This document shows, piece after piece, positions 8,607-16,618 of a DNA stretch of 64,000 nt. Below the pieces are notes generated by a model. That model ran no database searches and was not told the origin of the DNA. It saw only the letters and a list, made by a program, of their open reading frames with translations. Source of the DNA: Desulfurivibrio sp044068515 (GTDB lineage Bacteria > Desulfobacterota > Desulfobulbia > Desulfobulbales > Desulfurivibrionaceae); assembly GCF_044068515.1 (NCBI RefSeq), contig NZ_JBIPKI010000005.1, forward strand, positions 21,443 to 85,442. Direction: 5' to 3'. Position 1 is the first letter of the stretch, and every line of letters begins with the position of its first letter. Both the position numbers and the translations under genes were made by a program.

Positions 8607-9467
8607 ATGGAAAGTGATATTGGCGGGGGCACCCTGTATGTCGTGGCCACCCCCATCGGCAACCTGGAGGACATCACCCTGCGGGCCTTGCGAGTGCTGC
8701 GGGAGGTCGACCTGATCGCCGCCGAGGATACCCGGCGCACCAGAAAACTGCTCAATCACTTCGCGATCAAGACCTCTTGTATCAGTTACTACCGGGAAAA
8801 GGAGGCCCAACGGGCCGAGGAAATCCTGGCCCGCTTGCGGGAAGGCCGGGCGGTGGCCCTGGTTTCCGACGCCGGCACTCCGGGGATTGCCGATCCGGGG
8901 GCGTTGCTGGTCAACCGGGCCCGGGCGGCGGGTTTTGCCGTGGTGCCGATTCCCGGCCCTTCGGCCCTGGCCGCCCTCCTCAGTGTCGCCGGGCAAACGG
9001 CGGCGGCCCATCTTTTCCTGGGTTTTCTGCCGGCCCGGGCCGGGGAGCGGCGCAAGCTCCTGCAGGCCCTGGCCGCCGAACCTCGCCCCTTGGTCTTCTA
9101 TGAATCCCCCCATCGATTGCTGAAAAGCCTGGCCGATTGCCTGGCTCTGCTGGGCAACCGGCCGGCGGTGCTGGCCCGGGAGCTGACCAAGGTCCACGAG
9201 GAGATATTGGCGGCCGATCTGGCCGACCTGCTGGCGCTTTTCAAGGAACGGGCGGCCATCAAGGGGGAATTCGTGTTGCTGCTGGCCGGCCGGGATGGCG
9301 GTGCCGAGCTGGCCCAATCACGGCCCGGCGGCCAGGATTTTGCCGAACTGGCCACCTGGTACCGTGACCGGGCCGGACTGTCGCTGAAGGACGCGGCCCG
9401 CCAGATTGCCCTGGAGCTTGAGCTGCCGCGGGCCCAAGTCTATCGCCGTCTCCTCGACCTCTGGTAG
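8607..9467 (+). CDS. rsmI: 16S rRNA (cytidine1402-2'-O)-methyltransferase RsmI
   Basis: RsmI 2'-O-methylates C1402 in the ribosomal decoding centre. The product has 286 residues with all family marks. These are GTLYVVATPIGNLEDITLRA at the start, the AAEDTRRTRKLL segment, VSDAGTPGIADPG near residue 90, IPGPSAL, and FYESPHRL. The C-terminal RNA-binding region ends in SLKDAARQIALELELPRAQVY. GAGGAAGGG lies just upstream of ATG 8607. It sits 44 nt after the kinase gene and may be cotranscribed. Its stop is followed at once by the hairpin repeat array. Confidence 0.95.
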   Translation: MESDIGGGTLYVVATPIGNLEDITLRALRVLREVDLIAAEDTRRTRKLLNHFAIKTSCISYYREKEAQRAEEILARLREGRAVALVSDAGTPGIADPGALLVNRARAAGFAVVPIPGPSALAALLSVAGQTAAAHLFLGFLPARAGERRKLLQALAAEPRPLVFYESPHRLLKSLADCLALLGNRPAVLARELTKVHEEILAADLADLLALFKERAAIKGEFVLLLAGRDGGAELAQSRPGGQDFAELATWYRDRAGLSLKDAARQIALELELPRAQVYRRLLDLW

Positions 9468-9770
9468 GTAAACGGGCAGGAGGGGGGCATCTTGACGCGA
9501 TCAGGTCCGGCGGCATACTTGGGTATAGCCTTGGGACCTGCTTGCGCCAATCTGCCCCCCTCCTGCCCGTTTACCTGGATGGGGCAGGAGCACCTTGACG
9601 CGATCAGGTCCGGCGGCATACTTGGGTATAGCCTTGGGACCTGCTTGCGCCAATCTGCCCCCCTCCTGCCCGTTTACCTGGATGGGGCAGGAACACCTTG
9701 CCGCGATCAGGTCCGGCGGCATACCTGGGTACAGCCTTGGGACCTGCTTGCGCCAATCTGCCCTCTGCCG
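9468..9770 (+). repeat. Three tandem copies of a 103-nt hairpin element
   Basis: Copies begin at homologous bases 9491, 9594 and 9697, an exact period of 103 nt. The first two are nearly identical; the third differs at several positions. Copy 1 is a palindrome with a perfect 20-bp outer stem (9468-9487 with 9555-9574), starting right after the rsmI stop. Inside, CGCGATCAG pairs partly with CTGCTTGCGCC, leaving a GAT/CTT internal loop. An apical stem holds GGCATAC/TATAGCC. The array resembles the single hairpins found after other stops in this window. It is not CRISPR: the units are palindromic and abut with no unique spacers. Confidence 0.85.
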
Positions 9771-9929
9771 CCCCTTTGGCTTGGCGGTTGGGGCTGGACT
9801 GGCGCCGGGTTTCTTCTTGTCAATTTGGGTGGTTCCGGCTAAATTGAGTGCTTTTCTCGGTTTGCCGTTTGCCGTCTCCGCGCAGGGCCAGGCGGGCCGT
9901 TTTTTTCTTTGCCGAGGATGGGCGGGCGG
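9771..9929. other. Spacer between repeat array and rlmE
   Basis: About 160 nt holding GC-rich sequence and then a T-rich stretch just before rlmE. No gene is seen. The short open frames overlapping the repeats are products of the repeat unit itself. The rlmE promoter probably lies here, but I cannot point to a clear -35/-10 pair. Confidence 0.35.
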
Positions 9930-10523
9930 ATGAAACAGGTTCAGGATCATTATTTTCATAAAGCCAAGAAAGCCGGCTACCCGGCGCGCTCGGTTTACAA
10001 GTTGGAGGAGGCCCAGCAGAAATTCAAGCTCCTGAAAGCCGGCGATCGGGTGCTGGACCTGGGCTGCCAGCCGGGGAGCTGGAGCCTTTATGCCGCCCGG
10101 GTGATCGGGCCCCGGGGCCTGGTGGTGGGGGTGGATCTCAATCCCGGTCCGATCCAGGTACGCGGCGGGGCGCCCTTTCATTTTGTCCTCGGGGACATCA
10201 CCAAGGAAACGGTGCAGACCCGGGTGCGGAGCATCTGCCCCCTTTATGACGCCATCGTCAGCGATATGGCGCCCCGGACCACCGGCAACCGCTGGGCCGA
10301 CCAGCAGCACTCCCTGCGCCTGGCCCGGACGGTGCTGGAGATCGCCGAAACTCTCTTGCGGCCCGGGGGCAATTTTTACTGCAAGGTTTTCGAGGGGGAG
10401 GATTTCAAGGAATTGGTCGAGGAGGCCCGCCTGCGCTTTGCCAAGGCCCGAGTCTTCAAGCCCAAGAGTTCCCGCTCCGAAAGCCGGGAGGTTTTTCTGC
10501 TGGGTCAGGGTTTCCAGGGTTGA
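9930..10523 (+). CDS. rlmE: 23S rRNA (uridine2552-2'-O)-methyltransferase RlmE
   Basis: RlmE (FtsJ/RrmJ) methylates U2552 in the A loop of 23S rRNA late in 50S assembly. From ATG 9930 the product has 197 residues. It begins with MKQVQDHYFHKAKKAGYPAR and carries the SAM motif VLDLGCQPGSWS near residue 42. The K-D-K-E catalytic set is visible: K24 in SVYKLEE, D in DAIVSDMAP, K in FYCKVFEG, and E in SESREVFLLGQGF. In-frame ATG 9918 and TTG 9909 could add a few residues; I prefer 9930 because family proteins begin at this motif. Confidence 0.93.
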   Translation: MKQVQDHYFHKAKKAGYPARSVYKLEEAQQKFKLLKAGDRVLDLGCQPGSWSLYAARVIGPRGLVVGVDLNPGPIQVRGGAPFHFVLGDITKETVQTRVRSICPLYDAIVSDMAPRTTGNRWADQQHSLRLARTVLEIAETLLRPGGNFYCKVFEGEDFKELVEEARLRFAKARVFKPKSSRSESREVFLLGQGFQG

Positions 10524-10681
10524 AACCCGCGGGGCTCTCCCCGGTTGCGGCTCTGAAGCGGCGGCGCCGGCTTACCAGACCAGCCATGGTTTCGAACCCG
10601 GTCGCCTGCCGGCGGCCGGGGGATTTTGATTTTGCGACGTAAATTCTCAGCGGCAATCTAAATTAAGGGGTTTATAAAAGT

Positions 10682-11431
10682 ATGGCGGGACATTCCAAGT
10701 GGGCCAATATCAAGCACCGCAAGGGAGCGGCGGATGCCAAGCGCGGCAAGATTTTCACCAAGTTGATCAAGGAAATCATCGTGGCCGCCCGCCTGGGCGG
10801 CGGGGATATCGACGGCAATCCCCGCTTGCGGTCGGCCGTGGCCGCCGCCAAGGCGGTGAATATGCCCAAGGACAATATCGAACGGGGCATCAAGAAGGGA
10901 TCCGGCGAACTGGAAGGGGTGTCCTACGAGGAGATCACCTACGAGGGCTACGGGCCCGGCGGGGTGGCGGTGATGGTGGAATGCATGACCGACAACCGGG
11001 TCCGCACCGTGGCCGATGTCCGTCATGCCTTCAACAAGTCCGGCGGCAATATGGGAGAAACCAACTGCGTTTCCTGGATGTTTGACCGCAAAGGACTGAT
11101 CGTCGTTGATCAGGCCGCGCTTTCGGAAGAGGAAATGATGGACGCGGCCATCGAGGCCGGGGCCGAGGATGTGACCATCGAGGACGACACCTACCAGATT
11201 CATACCGACCCCGACGATTTCAACACCGTCAGCGAGGCCTTGCAGGAAAAGGGGATTGTTTTTCTCGAGGCTTCCATTACCATGATCCCCAAGAACACGG
11301 TGGAGGTCAGCGACCAGAAAACCGCCGCCCAGTTGCTGAGGCTGCTGGAAACCCTGGAAGATAATGACGATGTCCAGAAGGTCCATGCCAACTTCGACAT
11401 CCCCGACTCCATCATGGAGGCGATCTCCTGA
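10682..11431 (+). CDS. yebC: YebC/PmpR family protein
   Basis: The 249 residues cover the full three-domain family. The invariant start MAGHSKWANIKHRKGAADAK, KIFTKLIKEI, DNIERGIKKG, YEGYGPGGVAVMVE and GETNCVSWMFDRKG are all present. Family members act as DNA-binding regulators in some bacteria, and others aid translation of difficult proline-containing sequences. AAGGGG precedes ATG 10682. It is the first gene of a run with ruvC, ruvA and ruvB, a very common arrangement, and its 3' end overlaps the predicted ruvC start. Confidence 0.95.
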   Translation: MAGHSKWANIKHRKGAADAKRGKIFTKLIKEIIVAARLGGGDIDGNPRLRSAVAAAKAVNMPKDNIERGIKKGSGELEGVSYEEITYEGYGPGGVAVMVECMTDNRVRTVADVRHAFNKSGGNMGETNCVSWMFDRKGLIVVDQAALSEEEMMDAAIEAGAEDVTIEDDTYQIHTDPDDFNTVSEALQEKGIVFLEASITMIPKNTVEVSDQKTAAQLLRLLETLEDNDDVQKVHANFDIPDSIMEAIS

Positions 11432-11976
11432 ATGGGGCCGGCCGCATCCTCGGGGTTGATCCCGGTTCCCGGATCACCGGTTACGGGGTGATCGAGCAGG
11501 ACGGAGCGCGGTTGCGTTTCGTGGCCTGCGGGGTGCTGCGGCTGGAGCGGTACGGCAGTCTGGCGGCCCGGATCTACCACCTGTACCTGGGGTTGAGTGA
11601 AGTGATCGCCCTCCATCGTCCCGATCGGATGGCGGTTGAAGATGTCTTTGTGGCCACCAATCCCCGGGCGGCCCTCAAGCTGGGCCATGCCCGGGGGGTA
11701 ATCCTCCTCGCGGCCGGCCAGCATGGCCTGCCCCTGGCCGAATTCAGTCCGCTGATGGTAAAACAGGCGGTGGCCGGTTACGGGCGGGCCCCCAAGGACC
11801 AGGTCCAGCGGATGGTCCGGGCCCTGTTGAACCTGGCCGCCAGCCCTTCCGCCGATGCCGCCGACGCCCTGGCCGTGGCGGTTTGCGGCGCCAACCACCG
11901 CGAGAGCTGGCAGTTGCCGGTGGCCGGGGCGGAGCCGCCGGCGCCAAGAGAGCCAACCAAAGGCGATAAACCGTGA
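11428..11976 (+). CDS. ruvC: Holliday junction resolvase RuvC (probable CTG start)
   Basis: RuvC cuts Holliday junctions in the RuvABC resolvasome. The conserved start region RILGVDPGSRITGYGVIEQ is in the frame of 11443, but no ATG, GTG or TTG precedes it in frame after the stop at 11365. CTG 11428 is the only sensible start: GGAGG lies seven bases before it and it overlaps the yebC stop. This gives 182 residues. The next GTG (11488) would remove the first catalytic Asp. Catalytic residues seen are D11 in GVDPGSR, E in AVEDVFVA, and the D pair in SADAADALAVA. The 3' end overlaps ruvA by four bases. Confidence 0.88.
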   Translation: MNGAGRILGVDPGSRITGYGVIEQDGARLRFVACGVLRLERYGSLAARIYHLYLGLSEVIALHRPDRMAVEDVFVATNPRAALKLGHARGVILLAAGQHGLPLAEFSPLMVKQAVAGYGRAPKDQVQRMVRALLNLAASPSADAADALAVAVCGANHRESWQLPVAGAEPPAPREPTKGDKP

Positions 11977-12608
11977 TAGCTTCTTTGCAGGGCAAACTGG
12001 TCCAGCGGGCCGCCGACAGCCTGGTCATTGCGGTCGGGGGGGTGGGGTACGAGGTCTTTTTCCCCGCCTCCCGTCACGATCGCCTGCCGGCCGTCGGCGA
12101 GGAGCTTTTTCTGCATGTGCAAACCGTGGTTCGCGAGGATTCCTTCAGCCTTTACGGTTTTCCCGATGACGCCGAAAAACGGATGTTTCAACTGCTCCTC
12201 GGCGTTTCCGGGGTGGGGCCGCGGGTGGCCATGAATATCCTGGCCGGGGCCGCGCCCGCCGCCCTGAGCCGGGCCCTGGTCGCCGATGACATCTTTTTTC
12301 TCAAAAAACTGCCGGGCGTCGGCAAAAAAACGGCGGAACGGCTCTGCCTGGAACTGAAGGATAAAATGGAATTCTTCCTGGCCGCCGGCGACAGCGGGGG
12401 GGCGGGGGCGCCGGCCGGGGCCCGGGCTTCGGCCGATTTTGCCGAACAGTCTTTCCGGGACGCCTTTTCGGCCCTGGTCAATCTCGGTTATCCGGCCGTT
12501 AAGGCCCGGGCCGCCCTGGAGGGGCTGCGGCCCGGCCGCGGTTCGGGAGCGGCCGCCGATTTGCCGGTGGAAGAGTTGCTGCGCCAGGCCTTGAGGTCAT
12601 TGGCATGA
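11973..12608 (+). CDS. ruvA: Holliday junction branch migration protein RuvA
   Basis: RuvA binds the four-way junction and loads the RuvB motor. The 211 residues start with GTG 11973 in a GTGA overlap with the ruvC stop, the usual sign of coupled translation. The N-terminal OB fold is IASLQGKLVQ. The two helix-hairpin-helix motifs are LLLGVSGVGPRVAMNIL (near residue 70) and LKKLPGVGKKTAERLCLELK (near residue 108). The C-terminal domain III that contacts RuvB is DAFSALVNLGYPAVKARAAL. An Ala/Gly linker separates the parts, as is usual. Confidence 0.95.
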   Translation: MIASLQGKLVQRAADSLVIAVGGVGYEVFFPASRHDRLPAVGEELFLHVQTVVREDSFSLYGFPDDAEKRMFQLLLGVSGVGPRVAMNILAGAAPAALSRALVADDIFFLKKLPGVGKKTAERLCLELKDKMEFFLAAGDSGGAGAPAGARASADFAEQSFRDAFSALVNLGYPAVKARAALEGLRPGRGSGAAADLPVEELLRQALRSLA

Positions 12609-12669
12609 AAGCTGAACCCGCCGTCCCGCCGGCCGCCGGCCGCCGGGGCAACCTTGGTGAACCTTTGTC

Positions 12670-13749
12670 ATGAACCAGGAAGAACGGATCGTCAGTCCCG
12701 CCCCCGCCCCGGAGGATCTTTTCGATGCCGCCCTGCGGCCCAAGTTGCTCAGCCAGTATATCGGCCAGGAGCAGCTCAAGGAGAACCTGAACATCGCCAT
12801 TGCCGCCGCCAAGGGCCGGGGCGAATGCCTGGATCATACCCTATTTCACGGTTTTCCCGGCCTGGGCAAAACCACCCTGGCCTACGTGATCGCCAACGAA
12901 ATGGGGGCCGGCATTCGGGTGACCTCCGGGCCGGTGATCGAGCGGCCGGGAGATCTCGCCGCCATTCTCACCAGTCTTCAGGAAGGCGATGTCCTGTTCA
13001 TCGATGAAATTCACCGGCTCAATCACGTGGTGGAAGAGATCCTTTACCCGGCCATGGAGGATTTCGAGCTGGACCTGGTGATTGGCCATGGTCCGGGAGC
13101 CCGCAGCGTCAAGATGTCGCTGCCCCGTTTCACCCTGGTGGGGGCCACCACCCGTACCGGCCTGTTGACCCCGCCGCTCCGGGATCGCTTCGGCATGGCC
13201 CTGCGGCTCGATTTTTATGCCCCCGAAGAGCTGGTGGCCATTGTCCATCGTTCCGCCGGCCTGCTCGGGGTCCCCCTGGATGATGCCGGCGCCCTGGAAA
13301 TCGGACGCCGCTCCCGGGGCACCCCCCGGATCGCCAACCGGCTGCTGCGCCGCCTGCGGGATTTCGCCGAGGTCAAGGCCCAGGGTCGGATCACTGGCCA
13401 GGTGGCCGACGCCGCCTTGAACATGCTGGGAATTGATCAGCTCGGTTTCGATGAAATGGATCGGCGGATTCTGCTGGCCCTGATCGACAAGTTCCGGGGC
13501 GGGCCCATCGGCCTGGAAACCCTGGCCACCATGGTCTGCGAGGAAAAAACCACCCTCGAGGATGTCTACGAACCCTTCCTGATCCAGATCGGTTTCCTGG
13601 TCCGCACCCCCCGGGGGCGCATGGTTACCCGGGCCGCCTACCAGCACTTCGGCCGGAGTTTTGCTCCCGATTGCCGGGAGGCGACCGGGGGGCCGGGACT
13701 TTTTGCCGACACCCCGCCGTTGGCACCAGCCAAGGACAGACAATCATGA
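12670..13749 (+). CDS. ruvB: Holliday junction branch migration ATPase RuvB
   Basis: This 359-residue AAA+ motor protein has Walker A GFPGLGKTTLA near residue 60, Walker B DVLFIDEIHRL, sensor 1 VGATTRTGLLTPPL with arginine finger context PLRDRFG, and a winged-helix C-terminal domain ending in TPRGRMVTRAAYQHFG. About 25 residues beyond the usual end (GGPGLFADTPPLAPAKDRQS) form a Pro-rich tail that reads through to overlap panB by four bases (ATGA). The gene begins about 60 nt after ruvA. Confidence 0.95.
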   Translation: MNQEERIVSPAPAPEDLFDAALRPKLLSQYIGQEQLKENLNIAIAAAKGRGECLDHTLFHGFPGLGKTTLAYVIANEMGAGIRVTSGPVIERPGDLAAILTSLQEGDVLFIDEIHRLNHVVEEILYPAMEDFELDLVIGHGPGARSVKMSLPRFTLVGATTRTGLLTPPLRDRFGMALRLDFYAPEELVAIVHRSAGLLGVPLDDAGALEIGRRSRGTPRIANRLLRRLRDFAEVKAQGRITGQVADAALNMLGIDQLGFDEMDRRILLALIDKFRGGPIGLETLATMVCEEKTTLEDVYEPFLIQIGFLVRTPRGRMVTRAAYQHFGRSFAPDCREATGGPGLFADTPPLAPAKDRQS

Positions 13750-14564
13750 CTACCACCGTCAAAACCGTCCGTGACCTTGCGGTCAAGAAGGAACGCCGTG
13801 AGAAAATCACCATGCTCACCGCCCATGATGCCGCCTTCGGGGCCCTGGTCGAGCAAGCCGGCGTCGATCTGATCCTGGTCGGGGACTCCCTGGGCATGGT
13901 GGCCCTGGGCTACGATTCCACCGTGCCGGTGACCATGGCTGAAATGATTCATCATGCCAAGGCGGTCCGGCGGGGAGTAAAGCAGACTCTGCTGGTGGGG
14001 GATCTGCCCTTTCTCTCTTACCAGGTCGAGGCAAGGGAGGCCATCCGCAACGCCGGCCGTTTTCTCAAGGAGGCCGGTTGCGCCGCGGTCAAGATGGAAG
14101 GCGGGGCGGAAATCGCCCCGATCCTGGCCGCCGTGGTCCGGGCCGGAATCCCGGTGATCGGTCATATCGGCCTGACTCCCCAGACCGCCGGCCAATTGGG
14201 AGGCTTCAAGGTGCAGGGCCGGGATGCCGAGTCGGCGGCCAAGCTGGCCCATGACGCCCAGGCCCTGGCTTCCGCCGGGGCCTGCGCCCTGGTGCTGGAA
14301 TGCGTGCCGGCCCTGCTGGCCCGGCGGATCAGCGCCGAGCTGAGTATTCCCACCATCGGCATCGGGGCCGGGCCCCACTGTGACGGCCAGGTCCTGGTTA
14401 CCCACGACCTGCTCGGTCTTTTTACCCGTTTTGTGCCCAAGTTCGCCAAGCAGTACGCCTCTTTGGCCGGCGAGGCCGGCGCGGCCCTGGCCGCTTTTCG
14501 CCGGGAGGTAGAAAAGGGCACCTTTCCGGCCGCGGAACACTCTTTCGGCCCCCTGGATGAATAA
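13746..14564 (+). CDS. panB: 3-methyl-2-oxobutanoate hydroxymethyltransferase PanB
   Basis: PanB makes ketopantoate from ketoisovalerate and 5,10-methylene-THF, the first committed step to pantothenate and CoA. I place the start at ATG 13746, overlapping the ruvB stop; upstream in-frame sequence is ruvB in another frame. The 272 residues contain ITMLTAHDAAFGALV, VGDSLGMVALGYDST (metal-binding Asp), AAVKMEGG, IPVIGHIGLTPQ, and ALVLECVPALLA with the catalytic Glu. It ends with GAGPHCDGQVLVTHDLLG and a short tail. Its coupling to ruvB looks positional, not functional. Confidence 0.94.
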   Translation: MTTTVKTVRDLAVKKERREKITMLTAHDAAFGALVEQAGVDLILVGDSLGMVALGYDSTVPVTMAEMIHHAKAVRRGVKQTLLVGDLPFLSYQVEAREAIRNAGRFLKEAGCAAVKMEGGAEIAPILAAVVRAGIPVIGHIGLTPQTAGQLGGFKVQGRDAESAAKLAHDAQALASAGACALVLECVPALLARRISAELSIPTIGIGAGPHCDGQVLVTHDLLGLFTRFVPKFAKQYASLAGEAGAALAAFRREVEKGTFPAAEHSFGPLDE

Positions 14565-14658
14565 GGCCCTTGGTCCGGGCCGGCCAGCGGGACCCTGTGG
14601 TGCAGTTTGGAACGGTTGTCTCATTGATTAATCAGCAAACAAATGGAACGGTTTCATT

Positions 14659-15495
14659 ATGAGAATAATCAGCGGGGAAAAAGTTACCGCCGCGGTGCGG
14701 GAATTGGCGATGGCGGCGGCCTGCGACCTGGAGCCGGATATTCTCGAGGCCCTGGTGGCGGCCAGGGACCGGGAAAGTTCGGAGTTGAGCCGCAATGTCC
14801 TGGAGTTGTTGTTGAGCAACACCGATATCGCCAGCCGGGAAAAGCTGCCGGTTTGCCAGGATACGGGGATTACCGTGGTTTTTGTCGAACTCGGCCGGGA
14901 AGTGACGGTGGCCGGCGATCTGCTGGCCGCCGTGGAAGAAGGGGTCCGCCAGGGCTATAAGGACGGCTTTCTGCGCAATTCGGTCTGTGATCCCCTGACC
15001 CGGGTCAACACCAACGACAACACCCCGGCGGTGGTTCACCTGGAACTGGTGGCCGGAGACCGGCTGACTCTGCGCTTTCTGCCCAAGGGTTGCGGCAGTG
15101 AGAACATGAGCGCCCTGGCCATGCTGCCGCCGTCGGCGGGCAAGCCGGGGATTATCCGCTACGTGGTGGAAAGGGTGGTGGCGGCCGGCTCCAACCCCTG
15201 CCCGCCGGTCACCGTCGGCGTAGGAGTGGGCGGCACCTTTGAAAAAGCGGCCTACCTGGCCAAGAAAGCCCTCTGCCGGCCCCTGGGCCAACCCCACTCC
15301 CGGCGCGATGCCGCCGATCTCGAGGCGGAGATTCTGGCCGAAATAAATGAACAGGGGAGTGGGGTCCACGGCTTTGGCGGCAACAACACCGCCCTGGCGG
15401 TGCACCTCGAGCTGTTCCCCACCCATATCGCCAGTCTGCCGGTGGCGGTGAATATCCAGTGTCATGCCCATCGCCACAAAGAACTCACCCTATAG
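14659..15495 (+). CDS. Class I fumarate hydratase, alpha subunit
   Basis: This 278-residue protein is the N-terminal half of Fe-S class I fumarase (FumA/TtdA type), which interconverts fumarate and malate. Three conserved cysteines fit the 4Fe-4S cluster set: KLPVCQDTGITVVF, LPKGCGSENMSAL, and AAGSNPCPPVTVGVGVGG. In this organism the enzyme is split, with the beta subunit 250 nt downstream, as in many anaerobes. The related L(+)-tartrate dehydratase TtdA cannot be excluded by sequence alone. The stop is followed at once by a 15-bp-stem hairpin. Confidence 0.9.
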   Translation: MRIISGEKVTAAVRELAMAAACDLEPDILEALVAARDRESSELSRNVLELLLSNTDIASREKLPVCQDTGITVVFVELGREVTVAGDLLAAVEEGVRQGYKDGFLRNSVCDPLTRVNTNDNTPAVVHLELVAGDRLTLRFLPKGCGSENMSALAMLPPSAGKPGIIRYVVERVVAAGSNPCPPVTVGVGVGGTFEKAAYLAKKALCRPLGQPHSRRDAADLEAEILAEINEQGSGVHGFGGNNTALAVHLELFPTHIASLPVAVNIQCHAHRHKELTL

Positions 15496-15602
15496 GCAAA
15501 CGCCCGGGAGCACCGCATCTTGCGGCGATCGGGCCGGCTTGCATAGCGAACTATGCGGCGCCTGCCCGCTTGCCGCAACCTGCGGCACTCCCGGGCGTTT
15601 GC
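15496..15602 (+). repeat. 3'-end hairpin element after fumarase alpha
   Basis: The left arm 15496-15510 pairs perfectly over 15 bp with 15588-15602, starting immediately after the TAG stop. Inside it has the family features CACCGCATCT, GGCGATC and the partner CGCTTGCC with CTGCGGCA. The apical stem is GCATAG-CGAA-CTATGC. It separates the two fumarase genes and could reduce readthrough or protect the upstream mRNA. Confidence 0.8.
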
Positions 15603-15745
15603 CGGGTGATTGGCAGTTTGCTTAAGCTTGATTACCTTGGGGGTGGTGGGGGCAAAATGGAAATGATGATGAGGGGCCGGTCGCGGGGTTTGGCGGCGGC
15701 GCGGCTTTTTACGGAGCCAATTTAAAAGTTGCGGGAGTGTCGGTT

Positions 15746-16327
15746 ATGTCCAGTCCGTTAGCCCAGTCGCGGTTCTTTAGTCAATTACGTAAAATCGCGG
15801 TTCCTTTTGCCCAAGGTGAGCTGGCCTCCCTCAAGGCCGGGGAACTGGTCAGCCTGACCGGGACCATTTACACCGGGCGCGATCAGACCCACCGCCGTCT
15901 CTGCGCCCTGCTCGACGAGGGCCGGCCTTTGCCGGTGGATTTGGCCGGGCAGCTGCTCTATTACGTCGGGCCGACCCCGGCTCCCCCGGGCCGGGTTATT
16001 GGCGCGGCCGGCCCCACCACCAGCTACCGGATGGATGCCTACACACCCCGGTTGCTGGCCCTGGGAATGGCCGCCACCATGGGCAAGGGAGCCCGCTCGG
16101 CGGAGGTCAGGCAGGCGATGCTCCAGCACGGAGCAGTCTATTTCGCCACCATTGGCGGGGCCGGGGCCCTGTTGTCGGGCTGCATCAAGAAAAGTGAAGT
16201 GGTGGCCTTCGCCGATGCCGGCGCCGAGGCCATGTTCCGCTTCGAAGTGGAAGGATTCCCGGCGGTGGTGATCAACGACCTGGCCGGCAACGACTACTAC
16301 GAGATGGTGCAGCAGCACCGGATCTAG
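15746..16327 (+). CDS. Class I fumarate hydratase, beta subunit
   Basis: The C-terminal (swivelling) half of class I fumarase has 193 residues from ATG 15746, chosen because GGGAG lies eight bases upstream; GTG 15737 would add three residues. Marks are GTIYTGRDQTHRRL, YYVGPTPAPPGRVIGAAGPT, TSYRMD, MGKGAR, and ATIGGAGALLSGCIKK. The last is the loop that contributes to the substrate site. It forms a heterotetramer with the alpha subunit upstream. A 250-nt gap with a strong hairpin lies between them, so subunit ratios may be set by partial termination. Confidence 0.92.
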   Translation: MSSPLAQSRFFSQLRKIAVPFAQGELASLKAGELVSLTGTIYTGRDQTHRRLCALLDEGRPLPVDLAGQLLYYVGPTPAPPGRVIGAAGPTTSYRMDAYTPRLLALGMAATMGKGARSAEVRQAMLQHGAVYFATIGGAGALLSGCIKKSEVVAFADAGAEAMFRFEVEGFPAVVINDLAGNDYYEMVQQHRI

Positions 16328-16400
16328 GCGCGATCAGAACCAGCAAGCCAGCGTTGCAATAATTGCCGGCTCTGACCGCCGCAAGATGCGGTGCTTTGAT
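16328..16400 (-). repeat. Degenerate member of the 3'-end hairpin family
   Basis: Just after the fumarase beta stop lies GCGCGATCAG. An arm pair CAGAACCAGCAAG / TTGCCGGCTCTG with mismatches follows, then CCGCAAGATGCGGTGCT. The last is the reverse complement of the family motif AGCACCGCATCTTGCGG. Pairing is imperfect, so this looks like an old or partial copy, inverted relative to the gene before it. Confidence 0.5.
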
Positions 16401-16507
16401 CCCCGCTGTCGGTCACTATTTTGCCGGGAACGATTGGCTGGAGAACTGAACTGGGTCAGCAGAAAGATCCTGGCCCCCCAAAAAAGGCCAATCTGCCGAG
16501 TAATCGG

Positions 16508-16618
16508 AGTTAAAGGGGCAGCAGTGCCGCAGATGTGGGCAAGCAGCCCCCGCGGCTATACTCCAGTATGCCGCGGGGGCTGATCGCCCGCAGATGCGGT
16601 GCTGCTGCCCCTTTAACT
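16508..16618 (-). repeat. 3'-end hairpin element after ctpA
   Basis: A perfect 16-bp outer stem (16508-16523 with 16603-16618) encloses an inner stem of about 16 bp (GCAGCCCCCGCGGC with GCCGCGGGGGCTG). On the minus strand it begins in the ctpA stop codon and reads AGCACCGCATCTGCGG, then GATCAG, then CTGCTTGC and ATCTGCGGCA. It therefore has the same orientation relative to its gene as the copies after rsmI and proA. Confidence 0.85.

Noticed and set aside
9468..9770. CRISPR array
   Set aside because: Units are 103 nt, palindromic and directly abutting with no unique spacers, and there are no cas genes.
9492..9933. Small frames inside the 103-nt repeats that give repeated peptides
   Set aside because: The repetition comes from the DNA hairpin units; no ribosome site and no independent coding signal.
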